A DNA stretch of 64,000 bases from Alteromonas abrolhosensis (GTDB lineage Bacteria; Pseudomonadota; Gammaproteobacteria; Enterobacterales; Alteromonadaceae): positions 1 to 64,000 of the forward strand of contig NZ_MEJH01000010.1 in assembly GCF_001953635.1 (NCBI RefSeq), in the 5' to 3' direction. A program made the position numbers and the translations under genes. This document shows, piece by piece, positions 27,791 to 38,450 of the stretch. The notes under the pieces were generated by a model that saw nothing but the letters and a program-made list of their open reading frames with translations, made no database searches and had not been told where the DNA came from. Each line of letters opens with the position of its first letter. Positions within the stretch are counted from its first letter, which is position 1.

Positions 27791-28729
27791 ATGCTATTCG
27801 ATGACTTAACCGTAGTATTAAAAGTTGCCAAATTCAGAAGCATCACCGCAGCAGCGACCCATTTGAACATGCGCACCGCAACGGCAAGTGCTGCTGTCAA
27901 AAGGGTGGAACAATCCCTTGGCGCAGAGCTGTTTGTACGCACAACGCGCTCGCTCAGATTGTCTTCTGCAGGTGAACGTTTTTTACCTACATGCGAACAG
28001 GCCATGTTGATGCTGACAAACGCTAAGCAAAACCTGAAAGGTGACACCGGTATTATTGAGGGTGAATTGCGGCTGGGTTTGTCGTCTGATTTAGGAAGAA
28101 ACGTAGTGGCTCCATGGCTTGATGACTTCATGGATGAGCATGACAAAGTAAGTGTAAAACTTAATTTGAATGACAGTAACATTGATTTTTACCGCGACCC
28201 CATCGACCTAGCGCTGAGATACGGTTCGCCAGATGATGCGAGCGTTTACGGCTTTAAAATTTGTGATGTTCCTAGGCTTCTTGTTGCTTCTCCTTCCTAT
28301 ATTGCCCGCCATGGAGCCCCCGAGAACTTAGAAGACTTACAGTTGCACAATGGGCTTTTTTATCAATTGCACGACAAGGTGTATAACGAATGGGAACTTT
28401 TGCACAAAGGCAAGCCGCTAAAAATAAAAATGCAGGGCAACAGAACGGCAAACGACGGTGAAATGGTAAGACGGTGGGCTGTAGCGGGCAAAGGGGTTGC
28501 GGTTAAATCTGGTTTGGACATATGCGACGATATTATACATGGTCGCCTTCTTACGCTATTACCTGATTACCAACCAAAACCTACTCAACTTTGGCTAATT
28601 TGCCCAAGCCGACAGTCGATTACTCTGGCGGTTAGATTATTAAGAGACATGTTAAAAGCACGCTGCGCTGAATGTTTAGTGCGACTCAAAGAAGCGAGTG
28701 TATCTATTGCAGGCAAAGATAAAGGGTAA
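27791..28729 (+). CDS. LysR-family transcriptional regulator
   Basis: This is a 312-aa LTTR with an N-terminal HTH (LFDDLTVVLKVAKFRSITAAATHL, then TATASAAVKRVEQSLGAELF) and an effector-binding domain from about residue 90 (GELRLGLSSDLGRNVVAPWL). It resembles the CrgA/AaeR-like subgroup in the effector domain, but the effector is unknown. Divergence from the quinone-oxidoreductase-like gene makes that its likely target. The C-terminus runs about 20 residues past the usual end (CAECLVRLKEASVS). Confidence 0.9.
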   Translation: MLFDDLTVVLKVAKFRSITAAATHLNMRTATASAAVKRVEQSLGAELFVRTTRSLRLSSAGERFLPTCEQAMLMLTNAKQNLKGDTGIIEGELRLGLSSDLGRNVVAPWLDDFMDEHDKVSVKLNLNDSNIDFYRDPIDLALRYGSPDDASVYGFKICDVPRLLVASPSYIARHGAPENLEDLQLHNGLFYQLHDKVYNEWELLHKGKPLKIKMQGNRTANDGEMVRRWAVAGKGVAVKSGLDICDDIIHGRLLTLLPDYQPKPTQLWLICPSRQSITLAVRLLRDMLKARCAECLVRLKEASVSIAGKDKG

Positions 28730-28902
28730 AGAAATAGCTGGAAGAACTAATGAAATTTAGCTAAGCGTATAACTTTAAGTAAAAGGTGAACTTACAAGTT
28801 ATTCGCGGTCATCAGCGGCCATAGTCGTATCTTTAAGAAATGATAGCAACTATAGCCGCACAATGAACAAATTCGGGTAAACGCAATACTGCGATTAACG
28901 TT

Positions 28903-30525
28903 TTATTGCCGCTTATACATAGCAGGCGCGCCGTTGCTCGGCGTACTTGCTTTAATAAATTCACGTAGGTCTTGATTTGACTGTTTTAGGTCGTCGCGGC
29001 GCAAGTACATCATGTGGCCGCTGCGATACCCTTTGAAACTCAAACGGTCTTTTAAGTTACCACTTTGATCAAGCTGCCACATTGTATACTTAGCATCGAA
29101 GTAATTCGTTGCACCGTCGTAATAGCCAGCTTGAATCATCACATTCAGATACGGGTTTTGCGCCATAGCTAATCGCAAGTTTTCGCCTGTTTGATTATTG
29201 CTTCTATCCCACGGGTGCACGTTTCCAAACATGTTGTACTTAATATCAGTTTTATAGTTCAGCTCTTCACGCAAATAGTAATTAATAGCGGGCGTGAACG
29301 AATGAAGCCATGACGTTAGCTCTGCCCAATAATCAGGGCGGTCGCCGGCTTGCTTGGCATCTATACCCAAATAGCGGCTATCAAGACGGCCTAGCGTTTT
29401 CCCTTCTTCTCGCAGCAAGTCTTTCCAGAAAAATGCAGTGCTCACGTCTAAGTTATTTTGCGCAATGGACGCTTCACTTAAACCCGAATAACGCGCCATT
29501 TTTTTTAGCACATCCCGTTTTTCCGTTTCACCGATGAAGCCACCTTTGGCCAGAGCAGGAATAAGCGTATTAATGGTGAAGTCTTCAACTTCAGGCAATA
29601 GTTCAGTGAGATCTTTATTTTGCAATTCCGGTTCAAGTTTATTGTGATACCAGGCAGCGGCTGCAAAGTAAGGTAGACGATTAGCGGCTTTCACCGGCCC
29701 GTTGCGCTCTATACCGATATCAGTTGGCGATACAAGCACAACGCCGTTTAGGTACATCCATTGGCGGTTTTGTAGTTCTAATGCAAGCCCTGAAACACGT
29801 GTCGTACCGTAACTTTCACCAATAAGGTATTTAGGCGAGCGCCAACGGTTATTGCGCGTTACGAAGGTATTCACCCAGTCTGCCAAATAGCTAATATCGG
29901 CATTTACGCCGAAAAACATTTTCTGCTGCTCATCTTGCGACGGCATGCTGCCATCAGCTTTAGGCAGTACACGGCTATACCCTGTGTTTACTGGGTTAAC
30001 AAAGACAATGTCAGCCACATCTAAAATAGAGTAAGGATTGGTTTGAACGCCATATGGCTGAACCGGATAACCCTCTTCGTCAATATTAAGAATACGTGGA
30101 CCTGTGTAGGCTACATGCATCCACACTGACGCGGAGCCCGGCCCCCCGTTAAAGGAAATAATAAGTGGGCGCTTCGTATTTTCTTTAACATCAGTTCGCT
30201 GGTAGTAAGTGTAAAACAAAGTAGCAACCGCTTCGTCTTTACTATTCCAAACCGGTTGAGTACCTGTGGTTGCGCTGTACTTTACACGTTGACCAAGAAT
30301 TTTAGTTTCGTGTTCTGTTACTACACTGCTGTCAATTTTAATGGCGCGAGCATGCGCCGATGGACTTTCTTCCTTATCTGAAGCACTGGCAGTTAGGCTT
30401 ACAAAAGCAATCATCGCCGCGGTTAACCATGCTAAGGCTGGGTTCAATGGCGCTTTGCGTTTGTTATTTCCCTGACTAAATAATAGGGGCGATGTATTTC
30501 GAGTTAGGAATTGAATATTCATCAT
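28903..30525 (-). CDS. Secreted S10-family serine carboxypeptidase
   Basis: This 540-aa protein has a hydrophobic signal segment (about 31-48, ending ASASD) and a peptidase S10 domain. The oxyanion-region NGGPGSAS is at about 125-132. The catalytic triad is Ser238 (GESYG), Asp470 (GYYDGATNY) and His504 (RSGHMMY). S10 enzymes remove C-terminal residues at acidic pH; bacterial members are exported. This suits peptide scavenging by a marine heterotroph. The N-terminus before the signal (about 25 polar residues) is long, so the start could be internal. Monocistronic. Confidence 0.9.
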   Translation of the reverse strand: MMNIQFLTRNTSPLLFSQGNNKRKAPLNPALAWLTAAMIAFVSLTASASDKEESPSAHARAIKIDSSVVTEHETKILGQRVKYSATTGTQPVWNSKDEAVATLFYTYYQRTDVKENTKRPLIISFNGGPGSASVWMHVAYTGPRILNIDEEGYPVQPYGVQTNPYSILDVADIVFVNPVNTGYSRVLPKADGSMPSQDEQQKMFFGVNADISYLADWVNTFVTRNNRWRSPKYLIGESYGTTRVSGLALELQNRQWMYLNGVVLVSPTDIGIERNGPVKAANRLPYFAAAAWYHNKLEPELQNKDLTELLPEVEDFTINTLIPALAKGGFIGETEKRDVLKKMARYSGLSEASIAQNNLDVSTAFFWKDLLREEGKTLGRLDSRYLGIDAKQAGDRPDYWAELTSWLHSFTPAINYYLREELNYKTDIKYNMFGNVHPWDRSNNQTGENLRLAMAQNPYLNVMIQAGYYDGATNYFDAKYTMWQLDQSGNLKDRLSFKGYRSGHMMYLRRDDLKQSNQDLREFIKASTPSNGAPAMYKRQ

Positions 30526-30664
30526 TATTGTCTTTGTGTGTTGTTAGTTTTATCGTTTTTGCATTGTCTTTATATTGGTCGCTTTACTATATCGCTGTTC
30601 GCGTAACAGCTTAGCAATGAACGACAAAACCACCAATTTCTTCGATACATTTCTGTAACAAGGG

Positions 30665-31261
30665 TTAGCAGCGACAAATATTTTCAGGGCCGTTGTTATT
30701 AATGTGTTTGATTAGATCTGGGAAAAAGCCCAAAAATCTCTTTTCTATTTCATCTTGGTTCGCATTGATATCATCCACAGCAAGATGAAATGTGTTGGGG
30801 AAACGAATACGCTTAGCAACAACAGAAATTGCCTTGGCAATCCCCTCTTCTTTAGCATAATCCTCAAACCAGTCGTGAGTAATCATATGCCCGACGCTAT
30901 GCTGCATGGTTCTTGGCATAGTGGGCAGTCGCCGCTCTAACAAAGAAAAGCTCTGTTCTCGAAAGTCGTCAAAGCTTTGTGTTGTAAACAACGTCCAGTG
31001 TTTGATTAACAAGTGATCGAAGTAGATATCCAGCGCCACAGGTGCAAAACGTCGACGACTTTTATGAAATAACGCCTTCGCAGTCAAAACACTAGTGTGA
31101 CTATCAGTGAACCTATCGACTTCGTAGTGATTTTTAAGACCTAGCTGAACTGCATTGCCAAACCTGCTTATGTCAACACCTCGTCTGAAATCACCGAGTA
31201 AATTGCCGAAATGAGAGTCGGCGGTGGGACGAGCAAGAAAAAGGTGGGCTAGGTAATTCAT
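30665..31261 (-). CDS. acpH: ACP phosphodiesterase (AcpH)
   Basis: AcpH removes the 4'-phosphopantetheine arm from acyl carrier protein. The 198-aa form starting MNYLAHLFLA compares with 193 aa in E. coli. The HD-like metal residues sit in GNLLGDFRRG, HYEVDRFTDSH and DIYFDHLL. I use the ATG at 31261, since the family starts at MNYLAH; an in-frame start 17 codons upstream is not conserved-looking. The ribosome binding site is weak. Confidence 0.9.
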   Translation of the reverse strand: MNYLAHLFLARPTADSHFGNLLGDFRRGVDISRFGNAVQLGLKNHYEVDRFTDSHTSVLTAKALFHKSRRRFAPVALDIYFDHLLIKHWTLFTTQSFDDFREQSFSLLERRLPTMPRTMQHSVGHMITHDWFEDYAKEEGIAKAISVVAKRIRFPNTFHLAVDDINANQDEIEKRFLGFFPDLIKHINNNGPENICRC

Positions 31262-31440
31262 TTTGAAAATTATTGGCCTCGATTTTAAGTTGTAAGGGCT
31301 TGTAGGTATCAAGTAAAATTAGCGCTCAATTCAGAACATCGAACTGGTACGCCCATAATTCGATACTGCCGAGACTAGCGTCAGCAGTAGCCAAATTCAA
31401 ATGTAACTGAAAACCGTAGCACTTAAAATTGAGTTTCAAC

Positions 31441-32223
31441 ATGTCTGTAATCTCCACCTCTGAAGTCACGTCTCTGCTTTCACCAATTAATGATTTTTTA
31501 CACTGCGAGACGCCCCAGTCGTGGATAGACGAAGCGCAGAAAGAAGAAAACCTTCGCGTTATCCTTACCGACCACCTAATTTGTGAGCTAAAAGCAGCTC
31601 AGTCGGCCATGTACCTACTTCGCCGCTATGTGGCCGATGAGGAAACCAGTAAGGTATTGCTAGGCTGGTTGAAACCTTACGAAGACTTCACTTACCGCCA
31701 CGAAGGCAATTGGCAATCGCTTAATACTAAGCACCTTTCCAAAAATGTGTTTAACACTGAAGGGCTAGACCCGTTTAAAAAAGATATGCTAGATAAAATG
31801 GTCATGCTAATTAAAGAAGAGCTTCACCATTTCTACCAAGTATTAGAAATTATGCACGAGTTGGGCTTTGAATATAAATCAGTAACATCTAGTCGTTACG
31901 CCAATGGTTTGCTGCGTCACGTACGTACTTATGAACCTGAAAAGCTTGTCGATAAGCTTATTTGTGGCGCCTACATTGAAGCCCGATCGTGCGAGCGCTT
32001 TGCGAAGCTTGCTCCTTATGTTTCCGAAGATTTAGGCAAGTTCTATGTGTCGCTGTTGCGCTCTGAGGCCAGACACTTCGAAGACTACCTTACTCTTGCT
32101 GGACAAATCGCTAAAACTGATATTTCAGAGCGCGTTGCCCACTTCGGAAGCGTTGAAAAATCGCTGATAGAAAGTGACGACAACGAATTGCGTTTCCACT
32201 CAGGTGCACCACAGTTAAGTTAA
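31441..32223 (+). CDS. miaE: tRNA-(ms2io6A37) hydroxylase MiaE
   Basis: MiaE is a non-heme di-iron monooxygenase that hydroxylates 2-methylthio-N6-isopentenyl-A37 in tRNAs reading UNN codons. The ferritin-like four-helix signature is visible: CELKAAQSAM, KEELHHFYQVLEIM, EARSCERFAKLAP and SEARHFEDYL, supplying the Glu and ExxH iron ligands. The 260-aa form starts at the ATG at 31441; a TTG four codons upstream is less likely. It is divergent from acpH. Confidence 0.93.
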   Translation: MSVISTSEVTSLLSPINDFLHCETPQSWIDEAQKEENLRVILTDHLICELKAAQSAMYLLRRYVADEETSKVLLGWLKPYEDFTYRHEGNWQSLNTKHLSKNVFNTEGLDPFKKDMLDKMVMLIKEELHHFYQVLEIMHELGFEYKSVTSSRYANGLLRHVRTYEPEKLVDKLICGAYIEARSCERFAKLAPYVSEDLGKFYVSLLRSEARHFEDYLTLAGQIAKTDISERVAHFGSVEKSLIESDDNELRFHSGAPQLS

Positions 32224-32431
32224 CGCTTTACATCCGTTTATAAATTAATCAATTTATATTGACGGCTTTGGATTTCTGCTGCACACTCATTTTGTAAACA
32301 TATTGTTAACGGCAGTGTTTGGCGCCTTGCGCCGTGGTTGTGTATCCTTGTTATTACGGGTTGTCCGTGTGTTCTCCCTGCCCTACAACAATATTTTAAA
32401 ATAATAACGTTGGTGAAAAAGGCAGGACTTT

Positions 32432-33031
32432 ATGATTTTGAATCATTTAATTGGTATTTACACTCACCCTAAAGAAGAGTGGCAAACCATTGATACCAAA
32501 CACGAAACTTATTTTTACGCGCTTACCCATATCGCTTTTATAGCACTTATCCCTTCACTTGTGGCGTATTACTCCAGTGCTCATACAGGCTGGAGTATCG
32601 GTGCTGGTGACATAATACGCCTTAGTGAAAATACTGCCATTATGATGGGCATAGGCATGTATTTTGGCTTAATTGCAGGCGTAGTCGCGTTGGCTGTACT
32701 TATTCATGAGTTGGCGAAAGCGTTTGATGCGACGCCAACTTATACTCAGTCGCTAGAACTTGCAGCGTACACGGCTACTCCATTGTTTATGGTGGGCTTC
32801 GCAGGTCTTTACCCTGAACTTTGGGTGGTGATGACGGCTCTGTTAGTCGGTATTAGCTACTCGGTGTATTTGCTTTATTCTGGCGTGCCTATTTTGATGC
32901 ATATGCCTGAAGATAAAGGCTTCATTTACTCAAGTTCGGTGGTGACATGCGGATTAGTGTTACTCGTTATCCTAATGACAGGCTCGGTATTGGTATGGGG
33001 ACTGTCCGGCGGACCGGTATTCGTTCACTAA
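32432..33031 (+). CDS. Yip1-family inner-membrane protein
   Basis: This 199-aa protein has five predicted membrane helices (about 25-45, 68-92, 105-125, 128-150, 165-190) and the conserved N-terminus HLIGIYTHPKEEWQTI, typical of the bacterial YIP1 (DUF1282) family. Its role is unknown. The gene is alone and followed by a strong terminator shared with convergent purF. Confidence 0.85.
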   Translation: MILNHLIGIYTHPKEEWQTIDTKHETYFYALTHIAFIALIPSLVAYYSSAHTGWSIGAGDIIRLSENTAIMMGIGMYFGLIAGVVALAVLIHELAKAFDATPTYTQSLELAAYTATPLFMVGFAGLYPELWVVMTALLVGISYSVYLLYSGVPILMHMPEDKGFIYSSSVVTCGLVLLVILMTGSVLVWGLSGGPVFVH

Positions 33032-33055
33032 CCTTCTTCATTAATTAAAAGCATT

Positions 33056-33084
33056 AAAAAAGCCGCTTTAAGAAGCGGCTTTTT
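33056..33084. terminator. Bidirectional terminator between Yip1-type gene and purF
   Basis: AGCCGCTT (33061-33068) pairs with AAGCGGCT (33073-33080), flanked by an A-run and TTTT. It suits both convergent transcripts. Confidence 0.9.
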
Positions 33085-33107
33085 GTTATTCCAAAGAGCG
33101 TCTTACA

Positions 33108-34631
33108 TTAGTCAGCGGCATCAATATTATGCACATCAAGGTTGCTAAGCTCTGCTTGCACCACTGGCGCTTTTCTTGAAGCTTCACCGCGCGACATATC
33201 GATTCGCTCAAGGTATTCTTGGTCGATATCCGCAGTAATATAATTACCATCAAACACCGACGTTTCGAAACGCTGAATAGATTCGTTCTCTTCACGAACT
33301 GCATCCACCAAGTCAGAAATGTCTTGGAAGATAAGGCCATCTGCTTGGATGAGCTCTGCAATTTGATCGATTTCACGACCATAAGCAATTAGTTCGTTTG
33401 CCGATGGCATATCGATTCCATACACATTAGGGAAACGAATTTCTGGCGCAGCTGACGCAAAGTACACTTTCTTCGCACCTGACTCTCGCGCCATTTCAAT
33501 GATTTGACCTGATGTAGTCCCGCGTACGATAGAGTCATCGACAAGTAGTACACTCTTACCTTTAAACTCAGATGAGATTGCGTTTAGCTTACGACGTACT
33601 GATTTTTTACGCATAGTTTGGCCAGGCATAATGAAAGTACGGCCAATGTAGCGATTTTTAACGAAGCCTTGGCGATATGGCAAATCGAGTGTGTTCGCGA
33701 TTTGAAGCGCCACATCCATGGACGTTTCTGGAATAGGAATAACCACGTCGATATCCAGGTCCGCCCATTCGCGCTTAATTTTTTCACCTAGCTTACGACC
33801 CATGTTTACGCGTGATGCATAAACTGAGATACCGTCAATAAAGCTGTCTGGGCGAGCAAAGTAAACAAACTCAAAGATACACGGAGAGGTTACTGGGTTT
33901 TCGGCACACTGTCTGGTGTGCAACTGCCCTTCTTCGGTAATAAATACCGCTTCACCTGGCATTACATCGCGCACAAACTGGAAGCCAACAGCATCAAGCG
34001 CCACGCTTTCAGATGCCACCATCCATTCTTCACCTAACTCGCTCATACGCTTACCTAGCGCAAGAGGGCGAATACCGTGCGGGTCGCGAAACGCAACAAT
34101 ACCTTGACCGATAATGGCTGCAACGACTGCGTAAGCACCTCGGATCTTTTTGTGAACTTTCGTTACCACTTCAAAAATGTGTTCAGCACTTACGCTTAAA
34201 CCCGCTACTTGCTGTAATTCATGAGCAAGAATGTTAAGCAATAATTCTGAATCTGAGGTGGTGTTGATATGGCGGCGTGCGATGCGGAATACTTCTTCTT
34301 GTAACTCATGCGCGTTAGTCAAATTACCGTTATGAGCAAAGGCAATACCGAACGGCGAGTTTACATAAAATGGCTGCGCTTCTGCAGAGCTTGATGTACC
34401 CGCTGTTGGATAGCGAACGTGACCAATGCCCATGTTGCCAGACAACCTTTTCATATGGCGGGTATGAAACACGTCTCGAACCAAACCATTTGCCTTGCGC
34501 AAATTAAACATATTTTGGTCGATAGTCATAATGCCTGCGGCATCCTGTCCTCGGTGTTGAATAACCGTTAGACCGTCGTACAGTGACTGAGCTACGGGCG
34601 TTTTACCAACTATTCCGACTATACCACACAT
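33108..34631 (-). CDS. purF: Amidophosphoribosyltransferase
   Basis: PurF transfers ammonia from glutamine to PRPP, the first committed purine step. The 507 aa compare with 505 in E. coli. The N-terminal nucleophile Cys follows the initiator Met ([10 protein letters not shown]), in a class II glutaminase domain. The C-terminal phosphoribosyltransferase domain has the PRPP loop [14 protein letters not shown]. It is the last gene of the accD-folC-dedD-cvpA-purF series and follows cvpA after 14 bp. No PurR-type operator was recognised upstream of cvpA. Confidence 0.97.
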   Translation of the reverse strand: MCGIVGIVGKTPVAQSLYDGLTVIQHRGQDAAGIMTIDQNMFNLRKANGLVRDVFHTRHMKRLSGNMGIGHVRYPTAGTSSSAEAQPFYVNSPFGIAFAHNGNLTNAHELQEEVFRIARRHINTTSDSELLLNILAHELQQVAGLSVSAEHIFEVVTKVHKKIRGAYAVVAAIIGQGIVAFRDPHGIRPLALGKRMSELGEEWMVASESVALDAVGFQFVRDVMPGEAVFITEEGQLHTRQCAENPVTSPCIFEFVYFARPDSFIDGISVYASRVNMGRKLGEKIKREWADLDIDVVIPIPETSMDVALQIANTLDLPYRQGFVKNRYIGRTFIMPGQTMRKKSVRRKLNAISSEFKGKSVLLVDDSIVRGTTSGQIIEMARESGAKKVYFASAAPEIRFPNVYGIDMPSANELIAYGREIDQIAELIQADGLIFQDISDLVDAVREENESIQRFETSVFDGNYITADIDQEYLERIDMSRGEASRKAPVVQAELSNLDVHNIDAAD

Positions 34632-34645
34632 GTGCGTTACCTATT

Positions 34646-35134
34646 TCAAGCGGGATTTAAGAAACTGGAGGAGTCTTTCACATAGCTGAAAAACCACTCT
34701 ATGATGACACCAAACTCGGGAATGAGCACCGATGATTGCCACCAATCTGAGGAGGCTGCGCCAGTGAAGGTGTCCATAAAAAAGAGCAATGCGCTAACTA
34801 TAAGCACGCCACGCAGTGCACCAAAAACTATACCTAGTGCCCTATCTGTGCCAGACAAGCCTGTTGCCTGAACCAGCTGGCTAATAACGTAATTAATCAT
34901 GCCGCCCAGAATGAGCGTGGTGACAAACAATGCCGCAATTGCAGCACCATTTTTTAAATAAGGGTCGTCAATGGCTGTAAAATAAACGGCGAGGTCAGCG
35001 TAGAAATTGCTTGAAATAAAGAGTGCAGCAAACCACACCACTAGCGAGATGGCTTCTTTAACAAACCCTCTGATCAGGCTTATTAAGGTAGATACCGCAA
35101 TGATACCCAGTATGGAAAAGTCTACCCAGTTCAT
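34646..35134 (-). CDS. cvpA: CvpA family membrane protein
   Basis: CvpA is an inner-membrane protein named for colicin V production and linked to envelope homeostasis. The 162-aa protein, from [10 protein letters not shown], has four hydrophobic helices and the family segments [16 protein letters not shown] and [18 protein letters not shown] start at 35134 because the family begins MNWVD; a longer in-frame form is less likely. It lies 14 bp upstream of purF, as in E. coli. Confidence 0.93.
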   Translation of the reverse strand: MNWVDFSILGIIAVSTLISLIRGFVKEAISLVVWFAALFISSNFYADLAVYFTAIDDPYLKNGAAIAALFVTTLILGGMINYVISQLVQATGLSGTDRALGIVFGALRGVLIVSALLFFMDTFTGAASSDWWQSSVLIPEFGVIIEWFFSYVKDSSSFLNPA

Positions 35135-35294
35135 CGTCTCTTTATTGCGTTGATGTTGCTTTTTATTGTGAAGCAACGAGCCTTTGGCGAGATGGCGCGC
35201 ATTCTAACAGAAGATAGAAATATTACTAGTCTGTAATACCAATCACTGCCTCTCCATTCATGCTAAATTCGACAAGCATGATGAACACCACGCG

Positions 35295-35918
35295 TTACTC
35301 AACTTTGAACGTGGTGACTTTACCTTTAAGACTCGTAAGCTCTTTTAAATGTGGTAGTGCCGATTCCAGTTTCTTCTTGTCTAAATCCGGGCCTACGAAG
35401 ACTTTATTGAGCGGGCCAGAGCTGGTTTGAATTTTACGACTAAATGCGCGATATCCAGCCTTTTCTAGCTTGGCGAGCAGTGCCTTCACGTTTTTCTCGT
35501 GACGGAAACTACCAAGTTGAATAACCCAACCGGCATCATCGTCGGCAGCATCACTTTTTGTGTCTACAACCGTTTGACTCGCTAGCTTGTCTTCTTCTTC
35601 AAAAGCTTTAACCGCTGGCGCTTTTGCAACAGTGGCTTCGTCCGAAGTACCAGTGTCGCCGGCGCCTGAAGAAACCGGCTCATCATCTAATGCCGTTTCT
35701 TCTTCAATTTCAACCGCTGGTACTGCAGCTTTTGCTACTCGCTCTGATGGAAAAGATTCAGGCTCTACGATGGGCTTTTTAGGCGGATTAGCAGGAACAG
35801 AGACAAAAGGCTCCCTGTTTGTTTGCTTTTTGCCATCAAGAAAGTCTGGTAAAAATATAACCGCTAGGGCGACAACAATAATTGTCCCCACCAGTCTATT
35901 CTTTAATGCCGATGTCAC
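35295..35918 (-). CDS. dedD: SPOR-domain protein DedD
   Basis: DedD is a single-pass inner-membrane protein whose periplasmic SPOR domain binds denuded peptidoglycan at the septum. The 207-aa product has a membrane helix at about 8-27. An E/P/A-rich linker follows, then the SPOR domain from about 128 (GWVIQLGSFRHEKNV). The start is GTG at 35918, with CAGGAG just upstream. It sits between folC and cvpA, the E. coli order. Confidence 0.92.
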   Translation of the reverse strand: MTSALKNRLVGTIIVVALAVIFLPDFLDGKKQTNREPFVSVPANPPKKPIVEPESFPSERVAKAAVPAVEIEEETALDDEPVSSGAGDTGTSDEATVAKAPAVKAFEEEDKLASQTVVDTKSDAADDDAGWVIQLGSFRHEKNVKALLAKLEKAGYRAFSRKIQTSSGPLNKVFVGPDLDKKKLESALPHLKELTSLKGKVTTFKVE

Positions 35919-35964
35919 TGTGCTCTCCTGCTTGAATACACGGTTTTACTCTACAATGCGCGTG

Positions 35965-37296
35965 TTAATTTTGCTCAGCAAGCACGTCTGCTACGGTAAC
36001 AAAAGAACCAAAAACGAGAATAAGTTCACCAGTTTGATAATCTGCAAGCGCGCGCTTATATGCCGAGGCCACGTCCTGAAACGTGTCTATATTCTCTATG
36101 GTTGTGCCGGCATTAACAAGTGCATTTTCAAGTACTTCTGCCTTACAGCCCCGAGGACCACTTGTTGATGCTACGTACCACTTGGCATTAAGTGCCGCCA
36201 GTGGCGCTAAGGTCTCTGCAATAGACTTATCTTTTAGCATGCCCACCACAATACGCATTTGGCTTACATCGTAACGATTTAGCCAATCTTGCATAGCTGT
36301 CGTAGCCTGTGGATTATGGGCAACATCAACAACTACGAGGGGTGATTCACTGATAGTCTGCTGACGCCCAGGCATGGTGGTATTTTCAATAATATCTCTA
36401 ACCACAAGTTCTTCGGGTAGCAAGTCTAAAAGTTCCAGCGCTGCCAACGCAGTACTCGCATTTTGAAGTGGAATTTTAGGGTAAGGTAGAGACGCATAGC
36501 TATTGCTCTTCCCTTTCCAGCTCCACTCACTGTAATCACTTGCTACTACTGTTTCGAAATCTTGTGTAGCCCATCGCACGTTTGCTTGTAGCTCGTTTGC
36601 CACATCGTAAAGCGATGATGGAGGAAACAGCTCACCAACCACAGCATTACCGTTTTTGCGCATGATCCCCGCTTTTTCCCGAGCAATTTTTTCGCGGGTA
36701 TTGCCAAGCCAATCTTGATGGTCAAGATCGATAGTTGTAATAACAGCAAGGTCGGGATCAATAATGTTGGTGGCATCCAAACGTCCGCCTAGGCCTACTT
36801 CAAGAATGACCACATCAACAGCCCATGACTGCATCATTTTCATGGCAGCCAGCGTACCAAACTCAAAGTAAGTTAAGGTAATAGGTTCGCTACCCGTGTC
36901 TTTCCGCGCGTTTTCAACAAACTCAAATGCATTTACAAATTCACTTGCAGGCGGTAATTCGCCGTTGTAGCGCACGCGTTCACGATAGTCGGTTAAATGG
37001 GGTGAACTGTATACCGCAACACTTTTTCCTTGCGATAGCATGGCCTGTTCGAGTAAGCGACACGTTGTGCCTTTACCGTTAGTGCCTGCTACAGTAATAA
37101 CCAAAGACTGGCTAAGCGAAAGTCCCATGGCATTGGCCACTTCTTTCACTCTGTCTAGCCCCATATCGATGGCGCTAGGATGAATAGATTCTAGGTAGGA
37201 TAACCACTGGCTCAGGCTTTTTTGCGAAGGTGAAGACGCTGAGGCGTTTTCTGCGTGTGGCGCTGAGCCAGTATTTAGATTGTTTTCGTTATTCAC
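35965..37296 (-). CDS. folC: Dihydrofolate/folylpolyglutamate synthase
   Basis: FolC adds glutamate to dihydropteroate and extends folate polyglutamate tails. The 443-aa Mur-ligase-fold protein has the P-loop VAGTNGKGTTCRLLE, the glycine-rich LEVGLGGRLDATN and VVDVAHNPQA. An N-terminal extension of about 25 polar residues (NTGSAPHAENAS...) precedes the domain. The GTG start overlaps the accD TAG stop by one base, a strong sign of translational coupling. Confidence 0.95.
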   Translation of the reverse strand: MNNENNLNTGSAPHAENASASSPSQKSLSQWLSYLESIHPSAIDMGLDRVKEVANAMGLSLSQSLVITVAGTNGKGTTCRLLEQAMLSQGKSVAVYSSPHLTDYRERVRYNGELPPASEFVNAFEFVENARKDTGSEPITLTYFEFGTLAAMKMMQSWAVDVVILEVGLGGRLDATNIIDPDLAVITTIDLDHQDWLGNTREKIAREKAGIMRKNGNAVVGELFPPSSLYDVANELQANVRWATQDFETVVASDYSEWSWKGKSNSYASLPYPKIPLQNASTALAALELLDLLPEELVVRDIIENTTMPGRQQTISESPLVVVDVAHNPQATTAMQDWLNRYDVSQMRIVVGMLKDKSIAETLAPLAALNAKWYVASTSGPRGCKAEVLENALVNAGTTIENIDTFQDVASAYKRALADYQTGELILVFGSFVTVADVLAEQN

Positions 37297-38141
37297 TAAT
37301 TCTTATAATGCAACTTTACCAACAGGCTGTGTAATCTATCACGCATATCTCTGCGGTCAACAATCATATCAATTGCACCTTTCTCAACAAGGAATTCACT
37401 GCGTTGGAAACCTTCAGGCAGCTTTTCTCTTACTGTTTGTTCGATTACACGAGGGCCCGCGAAGCCGATAAGCGCTTTTGGCTCGGCCACGTTTACGTCA
37501 CCAAGCATTGCCAAACTTGCAGATACACCACCCATTGTAGGGTCTGTAAGTACACTGATATAAGGCAGGCCTTTCTTACTCATTTTGGCAAGCGCTGCAG
37601 ATGTTTTAGCCATTTGCATTAGCGACATCAGTGCTTCTTGCATACGCGCACCACCACTTGCACTAAAGCAAATAAGCGGCATATCGTTTTCTAAGCATGC
37701 ATTCACAGCAGCAACGAAGCGAGCACCTACTACTGATGCCATTGAGCCGCCCATAAACGCAAACTCAAAACACGCAACCACTACCGGCATACCTTTTAGC
37801 TTGCCCTGCATTACCACTAGTGCGTCTTTTTCGTTTGTTGCCTTCTGTGCAGCAACAATACGGTCTTTATAACGCTTAGAGTCTTTGAATTTAAGTACGT
37901 CTTGTGGCTCGTGCTCTGCACCTAACTCAACGCGATCGCCATCGTCTAAGAACGCATCGATACGGCGGCGCGCCGTAATACGCATGTGATGGTCGCATTT
38001 AGGGCAAACTTCCTGAAGTTTTTCCAGTTCGCTCTTATACAGCACTGCTTGGCATGAACCACACTTCGTCCAGATACCTTCTGGTACGTTACCCTTGGTT
38101 GATGTTTGCGTGCGAGGAAGAATTTTTTGAATCCAGCTCAT
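37296..38141 (-). CDS. accD: Acetyl-CoA carboxylase carboxyltransferase subunit beta
   Basis: AccD forms the carboxyltransferase with AccA, making malonyl-CoA. The 281-aa protein has the N-terminal zinc ribbon (CGSC then CPKC at about 27-49) and a crotonase-like domain with [16 protein letters not shown]. The ATG at 38141 (MSWIQKIL) follows AAAGGA and fits the family start; an in-frame start 12 codons upstream is less likely. Translationally coupled to folC. Confidence 0.96.
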   Translation of the reverse strand: MSWIQKILPRTQTSTKGNVPEGIWTKCGSCQAVLYKSELEKLQEVCPKCDHHMRITARRRIDAFLDDGDRVELGAEHEPQDVLKFKDSKRYKDRIVAAQKATNEKDALVVMQGKLKGMPVVVACFEFAFMGGSMASVVGARFVAAVNACLENDMPLICFSASGGARMQEALMSLMQMAKTSAALAKMSKKGLPYISVLTDPTMGGVSASLAMLGDVNVAEPKALIGFAGPRVIEQTVREKLPEGFQRSEFLVEKGAIDMIVDRRDMRDRLHSLLVKLHYKN

Positions 38142-38450
38142 GGAAATTGAATCCTTTGTTTTTTGTTTGCCGACCATGACGATTGATGTTTGTTCATACT
38201 TGTGGTCAACAACACATTAATTTTTTAAGTTTCATACTGTATTACAAAGAAAAAATACGTAACACAATAGAACAGCTACCTAATATAGCGCGCTATTAGA
38301 CCACAATACAACGAAATGGAAAAAACAAAACTGGTCTTAGAAGTTGGCAAGGGATGATTTAAAGATACACGCTTCAATTCAACCTGAGTTAACTGCTAGG
38401 CGATGTGCAGCTAACTCAGATTGAAAAATTTAAAGACGAAGGTAGATAGA
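38142..38450. other. truA-accD intergenic region
   Basis: This spacer of about 310 bp has no gene that I can support. It contains a 13-bp stem with one mismatch at 38383-38418 (CTGAGTTA...TAACTCAG) that lacks a T-run on the coding side. It presumably carries the accD promoter. Confidence 0.5.

Noticed and set aside
35135-35294. PurR operator upstream of cvpA-purF
   Set aside because: I looked for an ACGCAAACGTTTNCGT-like site and saw only fragments (AACGCAAT).
38383-38418. Stem-loop between truA and accD as a terminator
   Set aside because: The stem is good, but no T-run follows on the minus strand, so I list it only as a dyad.
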